This document shows, piece after piece, positions 1 through 12,115 of a stretch of 64,000 bases of DNA. Source of the stretch: Dyella ginsengisoli LA-4 (GTDB lineage Bacteria; Pseudomonadota; Gammaproteobacteria; Xanthomonadales; Rhodanobacteraceae). The stretch spans positions 36,632-100,631 of the forward strand of contig NZ_AMSF01000024.1 of assembly GCF_000334915.1 (NCBI RefSeq), written 5' to 3'. Within the stretch, counting starts at the first letter, position 1. Each line of letters opens with the position of its first letter. Both the position numbers and the translations under genes were made by a program. The notes beneath the pieces were generated by a model that ran no database searches, was not told the DNA's origin, and worked only from the letters and a program-made list of their open reading frames with translations.

Positions 1-1
1 C

Positions 2-31
2 AAAAAAGCCGGCGATGGCTCGCCGGCTTTT
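2..31 (-). terminator. Rho-independent terminator of bamD
   Basis: A perfect 12-bp inverted repeat (AAAAGCCGGCGA at 4-15, TCGCCGGCTTTT at 20-31) with a 4-base loop is followed on the minus strand by a run of T. It lies about 20 bases past the bamD stop and would end that transcript. The A/T tails on both sides mean it could also stop transcription from the left. Confidence 0.85.
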
Positions 32-53
32 CTGGTCCACGATGCCCCGTCGG

Positions 54-878
54 TCAGTGATGACCGGAGAACGGCACCATCTTGCGCAGCGTGGAAGGCG
101 CGTGCGGCCACTTCGGGTCGGTCAGGTACGGGTGGTCCGGATAGTTCAGCGCCAGCACCTTGCGCACCTCCTCGGCCTGCTTCTTCTGGTCCAGCGACAG
201 GTAGCTGCGCGAAAGGATCGCCAGCGCGTCGCCGACCTGCGGCGCCTGCTGGTAGTGCTCCACCACGTACTGGGCGCGGTCGGCCGAGGCGACGTAGGCC
301 TTGTTGCGCAGGTAGAACTCGGCGACGTTGATCTCGTACTGGGCCAGCACGTTGCGCAGGTAGATCATGCGCTGGCGGGCGTCCGCGGCGTAAGCGCTGT
401 CCGGGAAGCGGCGGGTCAGCTCGGTGAAATCGTCGAAGGACTTGAGGTTGTAGCCCTGGTCGCGGCGGCTCTCGGCGCCGGAGCGCGAGATATAGCGCTC
501 GATGATGCCCGAGGTGCGGCCGAAGTTGACCAAGCCGCGGAGGTAATAGGCGTAGTCGACGTGCTTGTTGGTCGGATACGTCTTGATGAAGCGATTGATC
601 GTCGAGTACGCGTCGTCGGGCTGGTTGTCCTTGTACTGCGCGTAGGCCAGCTCCAGCTGCGCCTGCTCGTTGTACTCGCCGGAGGGGAAGCGGGCGATCA
701 GACGCTGATAAGCTTTCGTCGCCGCGGAGTAGTCGCTGTTCTCCAGGTCGCCGTGCGCTTTTGCATAAAGCTGCGGCAGCGGCATCGTGTCGATGGTGGC
801 GCGCTTGCTGTGGAACAGCGAGCAGGCGCTCATCGTGAGGGTGACACCGAGCACGACGAGCAGTTTGGAAAGGCGCAT
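54..878 (-). CDS. bamD: Outer membrane assembly lipoprotein BamD
   Basis: Predicted 274-residue lipoprotein of the BAM complex, which inserts beta-barrel proteins into the outer membrane; BamD is the essential partner of BamA. The N-terminus is a signal peptide ending in a lipobox (TMSAC, Cys about residue 19). The mature part is alpha-helical and TPR-like, with repeats such as YSAATKAYQRLIARFP and PDDAYSTINRFIKTYP. The length is normal for the family. I use the ATG at 878; an upstream in-frame TTG at 884 would add only two residues. The gene is monocistronic, diverges from rluD across about 70 bases, and ends in a strong terminator. Confidence 0.95.
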   Translation of the reverse strand: MRLSKLLVVLGVTLTMSACSLFHSKRATIDTMPLPQLYAKAHGDLENSDYSAATKAYQRLIARFPSGEYNEQAQLELAYAQYKDNQPDDAYSTINRFIKTYPTNKHVDYAYYLRGLVNFGRTSGIIERYISRSGAESRRDQGYNLKSFDDFTELTRRFPDSAYAADARQRMIYLRNVLAQYEINVAEFYLRNKAYVASADRAQYVVEHYQQAPQVGDALAILSRSYLSLDQKKQAEEVRKVLALNYPDHPYLTDPKWPHAPSTLRKMVPFSGHH

Positions 879-949
879 GGGCAAGGAATTCAGATGTTTG
901 ATCGAAAAGGCATGATAGCCGAAACCGGCCGGACCTCGCGGGGGCGGGC

Positions 950-1930
950 ATGACCCTGATCCGCCACGAGGCCGTGGTCCCGCTGGCTGCTGCAGGTCGG
1001 AGGTTCGACCAGACGCTGGCCGAGATGTTCCCCGATTACTCCCGCTCCCGCCTGGCGGGTTGGATCAAGGCCGGCGCAGCCACCCTGGACGGTGCCAAGG
1101 CTCCGCCGCGGCAGTTGCTCAAGGGAGGCGAGAAGGTCCGTCTCGAGGCCGAGCTCGAGGTCGAGGTCAGCTCCGCGCCGGAAGCGATCGCGCTGGACAT
1201 CGTCCACGAGGACGAGCATCTGCTGGTGCTGAACAAGCCGGCCGGGCTGGTGGTGCATCCCGGTGCGGGCAATCCGACCGGCACGGTGCTGAACGCGCTG
1301 CTGCACCACGACCCGGCGCTGGCCGAGCTGCCGCGGGGCGGCATCGTTCATCGCCTGGACAAGGACACCTCGGGGCTGATGGTGGTGGCCAAGACCCTGG
1401 CCACCCATACCGCGCTGGTGGACATGCTGTCCCGGCACGACGTCGAGCGGCAGTACGAGGCCGTGGTGCTGGGGACCCTGGTTGCCGGCGGCACGGTCGA
1501 CGCACCGATCGGCCGTCATCTCGGCGACCGCCTGCGCCAGGCCGTGCGCGACGAGGAAGACGGCAAGCGCGCCGTCACCCATTACCGTCTGCGCGAGCGC
1601 TTCCGCGCGCACACCCTGATCCAGTGCAATCTGGAGACCGGTCGCACCCATCAGATCCGCGTGCACATGGCGCACATCCATCATCCGCTGGTCGGCGATC
1701 CGCTCTACGGTGGCGGCCTGCGCCTGCCGAAGGGCGCCACCGAGCAGCTCGTCGCCGCGCTGCGCGGCTTTCGCCGCCAGGCCTTGCACGCCGAGCGACT
1801 GGCCTTCGAGCACCCGGCCACCGGCGAGGCGTTGGCGTTCGCGGCGCCGCGCCCGGCCGATTTCGAGGCGCTGATCGGCGCCCTGCGGCTGGATTTCGCC
1901 GAGCGCGGACCGGCCGATGACGAATTCTGA
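950..1930 (+). CDS. rluD: 23S rRNA pseudouridine synthase RluD
   Basis: 326-residue pseudouridine synthase of the RluA/RluD family, which modifies uridines in helix 69 of 23S rRNA (family knowledge). An S4-like RNA-binding domain (about residues 18-75) precedes the catalytic domain. The signature HRLDKDTSG is at residues 134-142, with the catalytic Asp in [14 protein letters not shown] near residue 235 is the conserved C-terminal motif. The last 14 bases overlap the start of pgeF, so the two are probably translationally coupled. The bamD-rluD divergent arrangement followed by pgeF is also common in other gammaproteobacteria and often continues to clpB, as here. Confidence 0.95.
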   Translation: MTLIRHEAVVPLAAAGRRFDQTLAEMFPDYSRSRLAGWIKAGAATLDGAKAPPRQLLKGGEKVRLEAELEVEVSSAPEAIALDIVHEDEHLLVLNKPAGLVVHPGAGNPTGTVLNALLHHDPALAELPRGGIVHRLDKDTSGLMVVAKTLATHTALVDMLSRHDVERQYEAVVLGTLVAGGTVDAPIGRHLGDRLRQAVRDEEDGKRAVTHYRLRERFRAHTLIQCNLETGRTHQIRVHMAHIHHPLVGDPLYGGGLRLPKGATEQLVAALRGFRRQALHAERLAFEHPATGEALAFAAPRPADFEALIGALRLDFAERGPADDEF

Positions 1931-2693
1931 CCGTACGCGAGCGCCGGGCTCCGCCTGGGTAGTGCCCGGTTGGTCTGCGCCCACGCGGGTACGCGCGGTG
2001 GTGACCACCCGGCAGGGGCCGGGGAGCTCCTTGCCTCCGTTCGACCGCTGCAACCTCGGTTTGCGCAGCGGCGATGATCCCGAGGTCGTCACGGCCAACC
2101 GTGCGTCGGTCGCGGCCGCGCTGGCGCTGCCGTCCGCACCGTGCTGGTTGCAGCAGGTACACGGCTGCGAGGTGGCTGTGATCGGCACGGCCCCGGTATC
2201 CGGGGAGCCGGTCGCCGATGCGGCGGTGACCCGGGAGCCGGGGCGGTCGCTGGCGATCCTCACCGCCGACTGCCTTCCGGTGCTGTTCTGCGATCTCGCC
2301 GGCGAAGCGGTCGCTGCCGCCCACGCCGGCTGGCGCGGGCTGGCTGCCGGGGTGCTGGAGCAGACGGTGGCGGCGATGGGCGCTCCCCCCGCACGGGTCG
2401 TTGCGTGGCTCGGGCCCTGCATCGGCGCCCCGAGCTACGAGGTCGGCGAGGATGTTCGCGAGGCCTTCCTGGCCCGCGACGCGGACTGCTCCGGCTGCTT
2501 TGCGCCGACGCGCCCGGGCCATTGGCTGTGCGATCTGGCCGGCCTGGCGCGGCGCACCCTGCAGGCCACCGGAGTCGGTCGCATCGATGGCGGCGGCTTC
2601 GACACGTTCACCGATGCGCGCTTCTACTCGTACCGCCGGGACGGCGCCCGCAGCGGTCGTTTCGCCTCGCTGATCTGGCTGGACGAGGCCTGA
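1917..2693 (+). CDS. pgeF: Peptidoglycan editing factor PgeF / multicopper-type domain (YfiH family)
   Basis: 258-residue YfiH (DUF152) protein. The family was first called polyphenol oxidase or laccase; in E. coli it removes wrongly incorporated residues from peptidoglycan precursors, and related proteins act on purine nucleosides. Conserved metal-site motifs are present: QQVHG near residue 80, TADCLPVLF near 118, AHAGWRG near 138 and GPCIG near 166. These hold the Cys/His ligands. The start overlaps rluD by 14 bases. It converges on otsA with only three bases between the two stop codons and no visible terminator. Confidence 0.9.
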   Translation: MTNSDRTRAPGSAWVVPGWSAPTRVRAVVTTRQGPGSSLPPFDRCNLGLRSGDDPEVVTANRASVAAALALPSAPCWLQQVHGCEVAVIGTAPVSGEPVADAAVTREPGRSLAILTADCLPVLFCDLAGEAVAAAHAGWRGLAAGVLEQTVAAMGAPPARVVAWLGPCIGAPSYEVGEDVREAFLARDADCSGCFAPTRPGHWLCDLAGLARRTLQATGVGRIDGGGFDTFTDARFYSYRRDGARSGRFASLIWLDEA

Positions 2694-2696
2694 GCC

Positions 2697-4076
2697 TCAG
2701 CCAGTCAGGCGCTCGAGGAAGGCTTTCGACCAGGCGTCGATATCCTGCTTCTCCAGCACGTCCATCATCGCCCGCCAGCGTTGGCGCCGCTCGCGCAAGG
2801 GCATGGTCAGTGCGCGTCCCAGCGCATCGGCCAGCTCGGCCGGATCGGCCGGGTTCACCAGCAGCGCGTCGCGCAGCTCGGCCGCCGCACCGGCGAAACG
2901 CGAAAGCACCAGCACGCCCGGATTCTTCGGGTCCTGGCAGGCGACGTATTCCTTGGCCACCAGGTTCATGCCGTCGCGCAACGGGGTGATCAGCGCCACC
3001 CGGGCGGTGCGGTAGTAGCCGGTGAGCAGGGAATGCGGAAACGACTGGTTGACGTAGCGGATCGGCACCCAGTCCGGCGCGGCATATTTGCCGTTGATGT
3101 GCCCGGCCAGTCGCTCGAGCTCGCGACGGATCTGGCGGTACTCCGGCACGCTGCCGCGCGACGGCGGAGCGATCTGCAGGAAGCTGATCCTTCGATGCAG
3201 GTCGGGACGGTGTTCGAGCAGGTGGTCATAGGCGCGGAAGCGCTCGGGCAGGCCCTTGGAATAGTCCAGCCGGTCCACCCCGATGATCAGCGCGCGGTCC
3301 TGCAGGCTGGTCTCGAGCTGGGCGATCTCGTCCAGACGGGCGGCCTCGCGTGCACTCTGCGCGACCTGGGCGGTATCGATGCTGATCGGGAACACCGACG
3401 CGCGGAAGCTGCGCCCGTCCGGCCCGCGCAGACGCCCGCCGGGGCGCATGGCGCCGCCGATCTCGTGCAGGAAGTAGTCCTCCAGCGCGCGCAGGTCGCG
3501 CGCGGTGTGCAGGCCGACCAGGTCATAGGCGGACAGCGTCTCGAACAGGGCCTGGTGGCGCGGCAGTCCGATCAGCAGCGCCGCCGCGGGCAGTGGGGTG
3601 TGCAGGAAGAAGCCGATGCGGTTCTTCACCCCGCGGGCGCGCAGCCGGGCGGCCAGCGGAATCAGGTGGTAGTCGTGGACCCATATCACGTCGTTCGGCT
3701 CGAGCATCTGCACGAGATGGTCGGCGAACAGTGCATTCACCCGCAGGTATCCCTCCAGCTGCTCGCGCCGGTAGTCGACCAGGTCGGGGCGGTAATGCAG
3801 CAGCGGCCACAGCGCGCGGTTGGCGAAGCCGGCATAGAACTGGTCGTGGTCGAGGCGGGACAGGTCGAGGGTGACGTACTCCACCGTGTCGTCGCGCACG
3901 CGGCGCACGCGGCCGGTGTCGCTGCCGACCTTGCCGCTCCAGCCGAACCACAGGCCGCCGCGCTCGCGCATCGCCGCGCGCATCGCCGAGGCGAGTCCGC
4001 CGGTGGCGGTCTGCTTCGGCAGTGCGACGCGGTTGGAGACCACTACCAGTCGTCCCGGGGTCTTCGCGCCGCTCAC
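2697..4076 (-). CDS. otsA: Trehalose-6-phosphate synthase OtsA
   Basis: 459-residue glycosyltransferase family 20 enzyme that makes trehalose 6-phosphate from UDP-glucose and glucose 6-phosphate. The N-terminal VVSNRVALP and GGLASAM segments, the WVHDYHLIPLA motif about residue 130, and RLDYSKGLPERF about residue 258 (phosphate and sugar-nucleotide binding) are all intact. It is the last gene of an otsB-GH15-otsA operon; its ATG overlaps the GH15 stop codon (ATGA, 4073-4076). The length is typical for bacterial OtsA. Trehalose made here would serve as an osmolyte and stress protectant. Confidence 0.95.
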   Translation of the reverse strand: MSGAKTPGRLVVVSNRVALPKQTATGGLASAMRAAMRERGGLWFGWSGKVGSDTGRVRRVRDDTVEYVTLDLSRLDHDQFYAGFANRALWPLLHYRPDLVDYRREQLEGYLRVNALFADHLVQMLEPNDVIWVHDYHLIPLAARLRARGVKNRIGFFLHTPLPAAALLIGLPRHQALFETLSAYDLVGLHTARDLRALEDYFLHEIGGAMRPGGRLRGPDGRSFRASVFPISIDTAQVAQSAREAARLDEIAQLETSLQDRALIIGVDRLDYSKGLPERFRAYDHLLEHRPDLHRRISFLQIAPPSRGSVPEYRQIRRELERLAGHINGKYAAPDWVPIRYVNQSFPHSLLTGYYRTARVALITPLRDGMNLVAKEYVACQDPKNPGVLVLSRFAGAAAELRDALLVNPADPAELADALGRALTMPLRERRQRWRAMMDVLEKQDIDAWSKAFLERLTG

Positions 4077-5878
4077 AGCGCATCCTCCCAGCGGCGCGAC
4101 AGGCGCCTGGCCGCCTGGATCAGGCCGACCATCGAGTAGGTCTGCGGAAAATTGCCCCAGTGTTCGCCCGATGCCGGCGCCAGGTCCTCGGAGAGCAGGC
4201 CGAGCGGATTGCGGCGCGCCAGCAGCAGTTCGAACATCTCCCGTGCGCGCTGCTGGCGACCCGTCGCGGCGAGCGCCTCGATGTACCAGAACGTGCAGAT
4301 GGTGAAGCTGGTCTCCGGCGTACCGAAGTCGTCCGGTGCGATGTAGCGGAACAGGTAGTCGCCCCGGCCGAGCGCCGCACCGATGGCGTCGACCGTCGCC
4401 ACGAAGCGCGGGTCCATCGGGTCGACGAAGCCGATGTCGGCGAGCAGCAGCAGGCTGGCGTCGAGGTGCTCACCATCGAACGCGTCGACGAAATGCCCCA
4501 GGCGCCCGTTCCAGCTGCGTTCCAGGATGCGTTCGCGCAACGCCACGGCGTGGTCGTGCCAGTGGCGGGCGCGCTCGTCCAGGCCCAGTTCGGTGGCGAT
4601 GTGGGCCAGGCGGTCGCAGGCCGCCCAGCACATCGCGGCGGAATAGGTGTGCACGGCGGCGCGGCCACGGAATTCCCACAGTCCGGCATCCGGCTCCTCG
4701 GCCATGCGCACGGCCAGCCGGCCCATGCGCTCGAGCCGCTCGAACGCGCGGGTGTCGCCCCTCTGCTCGATGCGACGGTCGAAGAACAGTTGTGCCGAGG
4801 CCAGCACCACCGAGCCGTAGACGTCGTTCTGGCGCTGACGCCAGGCATCGTTGCCGACCCGCACCGGCCCCATGCCGCGATAGCCGGCCAGGTGCGGCTC
4901 GACTCGCTCATGCAGCTCGCGCTCGAAGGTGATGCCGAACACCGGGCCCACCTCGTCGTCGCGGTCGGCGGCGATCAGGTTGAATACGTAGCGGATGTAG
5001 TTCTCCATCGTGCGGGTGGCACCGAGACGGTTGAGCGCGCGCACGGTGAAGGCCGCATCGCGCAGCCAGCAGTAGCGGTAGTCCCAGTTGCGTTCGGTGC
5101 CCGGCGCTTCGGGGATGGACGTCGTGAGGGCCGCGACGATGGCGCCGGTGGCTTCGTACTGGCACAGCTTGAGCGTGATCGCGGCGCGGATCACCGCGTC
5201 CTGCCATTCGTAGGGAATGGACAGGTAGCGCACCCAGTCGAGCCAGTACTCGCGCGTGCGCTTGAGGGCCAGCGACACGAAATCGGCCGGACTGTCGTTC
5301 AGTGTCTCGTCGGGACCGAACACGAAGTGTGCCGCCCGGTCGAGCCCGAACGGCAGGGCGCGTTCGATCATCGGCACCGGCACGTCGCTGGTCAGCCGCA
5401 GGGTGGTGTCGGCCAGCCGGTAGCGCAGATGGTTGCTGCCACTGGTGGCCGGCGCCGCTTCGGCGCCGTAGCGATTCCTCGGACGCATCCGCACGCGTAC
5501 GCGCGGCGAGCCGTGCAGTGGCCGCACGCGGCGCACCAGCATGACCGGATGGAACATCCTCCCGTGGGTACGGTAGCGGGGCGCGAAGTCGGTGATTTCG
5601 ATGGCGCCGCCGTGGTGGTCGTGCAGGCGGGTGATCAGCACGGCGGTATTCGGGTCGTATTGCTGCCCGCTGCAGGCCAGGTCGAGCAGCTCGATGCTCC
5701 AGTCGCCGCCGCCCTCGCGGGGAGAGAGCAGGGCACAGAAGGCCGGGTCGGCATCGAACGTGGGCAGGCAGGACCAGACGATGCTCCCGCGCGGATCGAC
5801 CAGGGCGGCGACGGTGCCGTTGCCGATCACGCCGAGCTCAAGCTGGGCCGGAGGGTTCTCCTTCGGGTCGGAGGGCAT
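4073..5878 (-). CDS. Glycoside hydrolase family 15 protein (glucoamylase/trehalase-like)
   Basis: 601-residue GH15-type (alpha/alpha)6-barrel hydrolase with no signal peptide, so probably cytoplasmic. An N-terminal beta domain (about residues 1-220) contains VIGNGTVAALVDPRGSIVW. The catalytic domain carries NWDYRYCWLRDAAFT about residue 265, a hallmark of this family, and FWYIEALAATGR near 530. GH15 enzymes include glucoamylases and the mycobacterial trehalase. The position between otsB and otsA, with a 41-base overlap with otsB and an ATGA overlap with otsA, makes a role in trehalose or related glucoside turnover the best inference. The substrate cannot be read from sequence. Confidence 0.85.
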   Translation of the reverse strand: MPSDPKENPPAQLELGVIGNGTVAALVDPRGSIVWSCLPTFDADPAFCALLSPREGGGDWSIELLDLACSGQQYDPNTAVLITRLHDHHGGAIEITDFAPRYRTHGRMFHPVMLVRRVRPLHGSPRVRVRMRPRNRYGAEAAPATSGSNHLRYRLADTTLRLTSDVPVPMIERALPFGLDRAAHFVFGPDETLNDSPADFVSLALKRTREYWLDWVRYLSIPYEWQDAVIRAAITLKLCQYEATGAIVAALTTSIPEAPGTERNWDYRYCWLRDAAFTVRALNRLGATRTMENYIRYVFNLIAADRDDEVGPVFGITFERELHERVEPHLAGYRGMGPVRVGNDAWRQRQNDVYGSVVLASAQLFFDRRIEQRGDTRAFERLERMGRLAVRMAEEPDAGLWEFRGRAAVHTYSAAMCWAACDRLAHIATELGLDERARHWHDHAVALRERILERSWNGRLGHFVDAFDGEHLDASLLLLADIGFVDPMDPRFVATVDAIGAALGRGDYLFRYIAPDDFGTPETSFTICTFWYIEALAATGRQQRAREMFELLLARRNPLGLLSEDLAPASGEHWGNFPQTYSMVGLIQAARRLSRRWEDAL

Positions 5879-6662
5879 GGGACGGGGCTCCTTGCTGGAT
5901 CGCGTCGAGAACGCAAGCCAGCCAATGCTGCACGGCAGCAGGGCTAGGGAGCGTGAAACGGGCGGCGGTGGGCGTACGGTCGCCGACGCGGATCGCCCAT
6001 CCGTCGCGGCGCTCGATGGCCGCGAAGGCGTGTTCGTCGGTCAGGTCGTCGCCGAGGTAGACCGGCCGGCGGTCACGGAACGGCGGCCGTTCGAGCAGGG
6101 CAGTCACCGCGCGCCCCTTGTCCATGCCCTCCGGCTTGATCTCGGTCACCAGGTTGCCGGCCTGCAGCTCGTACCCTTCCAGCGAATCGGCCAGTTCGGC
6201 CGCGGCGGCGAGGAGGGTGTCGTAACGATCCGGGTGGCGGCGGCAATGCAGGGCGACTGCGCTCCCCTTGTCTTCCAGCTGCACCCCTTCCAGCGTCCGG
6301 GTCAGCTGTCGGGCACGTTGTCGCAGGAGGTCGAGGGAGGCGGAATTCACCGGCAGGACGCGGCGTGTGCCGTCGGCATGGCGAAGCTCCAGGCCATGCA
6401 GGCCGGCCATCGCCCAGGGCAGGTCGAACAGCCGCTCCAGATCGGCCAGCGCGCGGCCGCTCACCAGCGCCACTGCACCCTCGAGCGCATCGTGCAGGGC
6501 GAGCAACCGTCGTCGCAGCGATGGATCGACGGAAACGGCAGCCGGATCGTCCTGGAAATCCAGCAGGGTGCCGTCGACGTCGAGGAACAGCGCCCAGCGT
6601 TCGCCGCCCCCGGGCAGGGGCGGCATGGGCAGGTCGGAGACGGGTGGGACGGTGCGATTCAT
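5838..6662 (-). CDS. otsB: Trehalose-6-phosphate phosphatase OtsB
   Basis: 274-residue HAD-superfamily phosphatase that dephosphorylates trehalose 6-phosphate to trehalose. HAD motif I is LFLDVDGTLLDF (about residues 25-36); motif IV is YLGDDLTDEHAF (about 203-214). Motif II falls in VALVSGRAL. It is the first gene of the otsB-GH15-otsA operon, and its 3' end overlaps the GH15 gene by 41 bases. It diverges from clpB across about 130 bases. Pairing the synthase and phosphatase with a GH15 hydrolase suggests synthesis and breakdown under one promoter. Confidence 0.93.
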   Translation of the reverse strand: MNRTVPPVSDLPMPPLPGGGERWALFLDVDGTLLDFQDDPAAVSVDPSLRRRLLALHDALEGAVALVSGRALADLERLFDLPWAMAGLHGLELRHADGTRRVLPVNSASLDLLRQRARQLTRTLEGVQLEDKGSAVALHCRRHPDRYDTLLAAAAELADSLEGYELQAGNLVTEIKPEGMDKGRAVTALLERPPFRDRRPVYLGDDLTDEHAFAAIERRDGWAIRVGDRTPTAARFTLPSPAAVQHWLACVLDAIQQGAPSHALRPEGEPSGPA

Positions 6663-6707
6663 GAAGTGGGCACGTTAGCCGGGAGCATGTGAAGGCCGGG
6701 CGCATCG

Positions 6708-6735
6708 CTTGAATCGCCCGGCCCCGTCCGCATCT
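6708..6735 (+). promoter_or_regulatory. Candidate sigma-32 (heat-shock) promoter of clpB
   Basis: CTTGAAT at 6708-6714, then 13 bases, then CCGCATCT at 6728-6735. This fits the sigma-32 consensus CTTGAAA-N11-16-CCCCATNT with one mismatch in each box. It lies 55-80 bases upstream of the clpB start. ClpB is a classical sigma-32 regulon member (established); assignment of this exact site is inference. Confidence 0.65.
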
Positions 6736-6789
6736 TCCGGCTCAGTGGCAGCGGGGCTGCCAAATTCTTTTCGAGAGGGGATTCACCTC

Positions 6790-9378
6790 ATGCGGATGGA
6801 CAAACTCACCTCGCGTTTCCAGCAGGCACTGGCCGACGCGCAGTCGCTGGCGGTCGGCCGCGACAACAACATGCTCGAGCCGGCGCACGTGATGGCGGCG
6901 CTGCTCGACCAGCAGGGCGGCTCGACCGCGCCGCTGCTGGCCCAGGCGCAGGTCAACGTGCCGGCACTGCGCCAGCGTGTCGGCGAGATCCTCGCGCGCC
7001 TGCCGCAGGTCAGCGGGCAGGAGGGCAACATCAACGTCGGCAACGACCTCTCGCGCCTGCTCAACCTCACCGACAAGCTGGCGCAGCAGCGCGGCGACCA
7101 GTTCATCGCCAGCGAGCTGTTCGTGCTGGCGGCGCTGGAGGACAGGGGCGAGCTGGGCGCGGCGCTGAAGGCGGCCGGCGCGACCAAGGCCAACCTCGAA
7201 GCGGCGATCGACAAGGTCCGCGGCGGCGAGAAGGTGCAGAGCGAGAACGCCGAGGACCAGCGTCAGGCGCTGGAGAAGTACTGCATCGACCTCACCTCGC
7301 GCGCCGAGAGCGGCAAGCTCGATCCGGTGATCGGCCGCGACGAGGAGATCCGCCGCACCATCCAGGTGCTGCAGCGGCGCACCAAGAACAATCCGGTGCT
7401 GATCGGCGAGCCCGGCGTGGGCAAGACGGCGATCGTCGAGGGTCTGGCCCAGCGCATCGTCAAGGGCGAGGTGCCCGAGGGTCTGCGCGACCGCCGCGTA
7501 CTCGCGCTGGACATGGGCGCGCTGATCGCCGGCGCCAAGTTCCGCGGCGAGTTCGAGGAGCGCCTCAAGGCCGTGCTCAACGACCTGGCCAAGAACGAGG
7601 GCCAGATCATCCTGTTCATCGACGAGCTGCACACCATGGTCGGTGCCGGCAAGGCGGACGGCGCGATGGATGCCGGCAACATGCTCAAGCCGGCGCTGGC
7701 GCGTGGCGAGCTGCACTGCATCGGCGCCACCACGCTGGACGAGTACCGCAAGTACATCGAGAAGGATGCCGCGCTGGAGCGCCGCTTCCAGAAGGTGTTC
7801 GTGGGCGAGCCGAGCGTGGAGGACACCATCGCGATCCTGCGCGGCCTGAAGGAGCGCTACGCGGTGCACCACGGCGTGGAGATCACCGACCCGGCGATCG
7901 TCGCCGCGGCCACGCTGTCCAACCGCTACATCCCGGACCGCCAGCTGCCGGACAAGGCGATCGACCTGATGGACGAGGCGGCCAGCCGCATCCGCATGGA
8001 GATCGACTCCAAGCCGGAGGAGCTCGATCGCCTCGAGCGCCGGCTGATCCAGCTGAAGATCCAGCGCGAGATGCTGAAGAAGGAGAAGGACGACGAGTCG
8101 AAGAAGCGCCTCGCCGACCTGGAGGCCGACATCGAGAAGCTGGAGCGCGAGTTCTCCGACCTCAACGAGGTCTGGAAGTCCGAGAAGGCCGCGCTGCAGG
8201 GCGCGACCAAGGTGAAGGAGCAGATCGAGGCCGCACGCGTCGAGCTGGAGGCGGCCCAGCGCCGGCAGGACTACGCCAAGATGAGCGAGATCCAGTACGG
8301 CCGCCTGCCGGAACTGGAGAAGCAGCTTGCCGCGGCGCAGGCCGCCGAGCAGCAGGGCGACTTCAAGCTGGTGCAGGACCGCGTCACCGCCGAGGAGATC
8401 GCCGAGGTGGTCTCGCGCTGGACCGGCATCCCGGTCTCCAAGATGCTCGAAGGCGAGCGCGAGAAGCTCTTGAAGATGGAGGACGCACTGCACGCGCGCG
8501 TGGTCGGCCAGGACGAGGCGATCAAGGTGGTGTCCGACGCGGTGCGCCGTTCGCGCGCCGGCCTGTCCGACCCGAACCGGCCCAGCGGCTCGTTCCTGTT
8601 CCTCGGTCCCACCGGCGTGGGCAAGACCGAGCTGTGCAAGGCGCTGGCCGAATTCCTGTTCGACTCGGCCGATGCGATGGTGCGCATCGACATGAGCGAG
8701 TTCATGGAGAAGCACGCGGTGTCGCGGCTGGTCGGTGCGCCCCCGGGCTACGTCGGCTACGAAGAGGGCGGTTATCTCACCGAGGCGGTGCGTCGCCGTC
8801 CGTACAGCGTGATCCTGCTGGACGAGGTGGAGAAGGCGCATCCGGACGTGTTCAACATCCTGTTGCAGGTGCTCGACGACGGCCGCCTCACCGATGGCCA
8901 GGGCCGCACGGTGGACTTCCGCAACACGGTCATCGTGATGACCTCGAACCTCGGTTCGCACCAGATCCAGGAGCTGGCCGGTGACGACAGCCCGGAGGCC
9001 TACACGCAGATGAAGGCCGCGGTGATGGGCGTGGTGCAGGCGCACTTCCGCCCGGAGTTCATCAACCGGCTGGACGACATCGTGGTGTTCCACCCGCTGA
9101 CCAAGCCGCAGATCCGCCAGATCGCACGCATCCAGCTGCGCAGCCTGGAGAAGCGGCTGGCCGAGCGGCAGCTCGCGCTCACCATCAGCGAAAAGGCGCT
9201 GGACCTGCTGGGCAACGTCGGCTTCGACCCGGTCTACGGCGCGCGGCCGCTGAAGCGGGCGATCCAGCAGCAGGTGGAGAACCCGCTGTCGCGGCAGATC
9301 CTGGAGGGGCACTTCCCGTCCGGCGCCACCGTGGCGGTGGATGCCGAAGGCGGCCAGCTGGTGTTCCGCAAGGCCTGA
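6790..9378 (+). CDS. clpB: Protein disaggregase ClpB
   Basis: 862-residue Hsp100 AAA+ chaperone that, with DnaK, solubilises aggregated proteins after heat stress. An N-terminal Clp domain begins [11 protein letters not shown]. The first AAA+ domain has Walker [10 protein letters not shown] near residue 206. A long coiled-coil middle domain (about residues 400-520) is rich in Glu/Lys/Leu. The second AAA+ domain has Walker [10 protein letters not shown] near residue 605 and [20 protein letters not shown]. The ATG at 6790 is chosen because it matches the family N-terminus and follows a purine-rich ribosome-binding site (GAGAGGGG); the reading frame stays open upstream to 6709. Confidence 0.97.
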   Translation: MRMDKLTSRFQQALADAQSLAVGRDNNMLEPAHVMAALLDQQGGSTAPLLAQAQVNVPALRQRVGEILARLPQVSGQEGNINVGNDLSRLLNLTDKLAQQRGDQFIASELFVLAALEDRGELGAALKAAGATKANLEAAIDKVRGGEKVQSENAEDQRQALEKYCIDLTSRAESGKLDPVIGRDEEIRRTIQVLQRRTKNNPVLIGEPGVGKTAIVEGLAQRIVKGEVPEGLRDRRVLALDMGALIAGAKFRGEFEERLKAVLNDLAKNEGQIILFIDELHTMVGAGKADGAMDAGNMLKPALARGELHCIGATTLDEYRKYIEKDAALERRFQKVFVGEPSVEDTIAILRGLKERYAVHHGVEITDPAIVAAATLSNRYIPDRQLPDKAIDLMDEAASRIRMEIDSKPEELDRLERRLIQLKIQREMLKKEKDDESKKRLADLEADIEKLEREFSDLNEVWKSEKAALQGATKVKEQIEAARVELEAAQRRQDYAKMSEIQYGRLPELEKQLAAAQAAEQQGDFKLVQDRVTAEEIAEVVSRWTGIPVSKMLEGEREKLLKMEDALHARVVGQDEAIKVVSDAVRRSRAGLSDPNRPSGSFLFLGPTGVGKTELCKALAEFLFDSADAMVRIDMSEFMEKHAVSRLVGAPPGYVGYEEGGYLTEAVRRRPYSVILLDEVEKAHPDVFNILLQVLDDGRLTDGQGRTVDFRNTVIVMTSNLGSHQIQELAGDDSPEAYTQMKAAVMGVVQAHFRPEFINRLDDIVVFHPLTKPQIRQIARIQLRSLEKRLAERQLALTISEKALDLLGNVGFDPVYGARPLKRAIQQQVENPLSRQILEGHFPSGATVAVDAEGGQLVFRKA

Positions 9379-9400
9379 TCGACCGCGTGCCGCCCCAAGA

Positions 9401-9436
9401 AAAGAAAAAGCCCGCCGTGAGGCGGGCTTTTTCTTT
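9401..9436. terminator. Bidirectional terminator between clpB and the TonB-dependent receptor
   Basis: Perfect 16-bp inverted repeat: arms 9401-9416 and 9421-9436, core AAAAAGCCCGCC / GGCGGGCTTTTT, loop GTGA. It is flanked by A-rich and T-rich ends, sits between two convergent genes and would serve both. Confidence 0.92.
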
Positions 9437-9452
9437 GCCTGCGCGGCGCGGC

Positions 9453-11858
<2,406 letters not shown>

Positions 11859-11969
11859 GATGTTTCTCCCCGGGGTCGACGGGTCGCGTGTGGGGCGCGA
11901 CGGATATCCCTGCAGCAGTGGGCCGGATCGCGCGAGATGTTGCGATGCGGCATGATTCCCTGTCTTCGG

Positions 11970-11998
11970 AAGCTAGGCAGCGGACGTCGTTCTGTCAA
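11970..11998 (-). promoter_or_regulatory. Sigma-70 promoter of the TonB-dependent receptor
   Basis: On the minus strand a perfect -35 TTGACA (11998-11993) is separated by exactly 17 bases from TAGCTT (11975-11970). An AT-rich stretch (TTACATATTACTAAC, around 12005-12020) lies just upstream and could act as an UP element. It predicts a leader of roughly 105 bases before the start at 11858. I saw no clear Fur box overlapping the boxes. Confidence 0.7.
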
Positions 11999-12115
11999 CC
12001 TGACGTTAGTAATATGTAACAAAGGCGTCCCGCGGTCCGTCGGGCGCCATGCTTGAAATTGACCGGGGCGCCGCCATAGACCGGCGCCATCGAGGTTTCC
12101 TGGAGATTCCGATCC

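Noticed and set aside
4022..5947. 641-codon plus-strand frame opposite the GH15 gene
   Set aside because: Low-complexity Arg/Ala/Val/His product with no family motif, fully antisense to a well-recognised GH15 enzyme.
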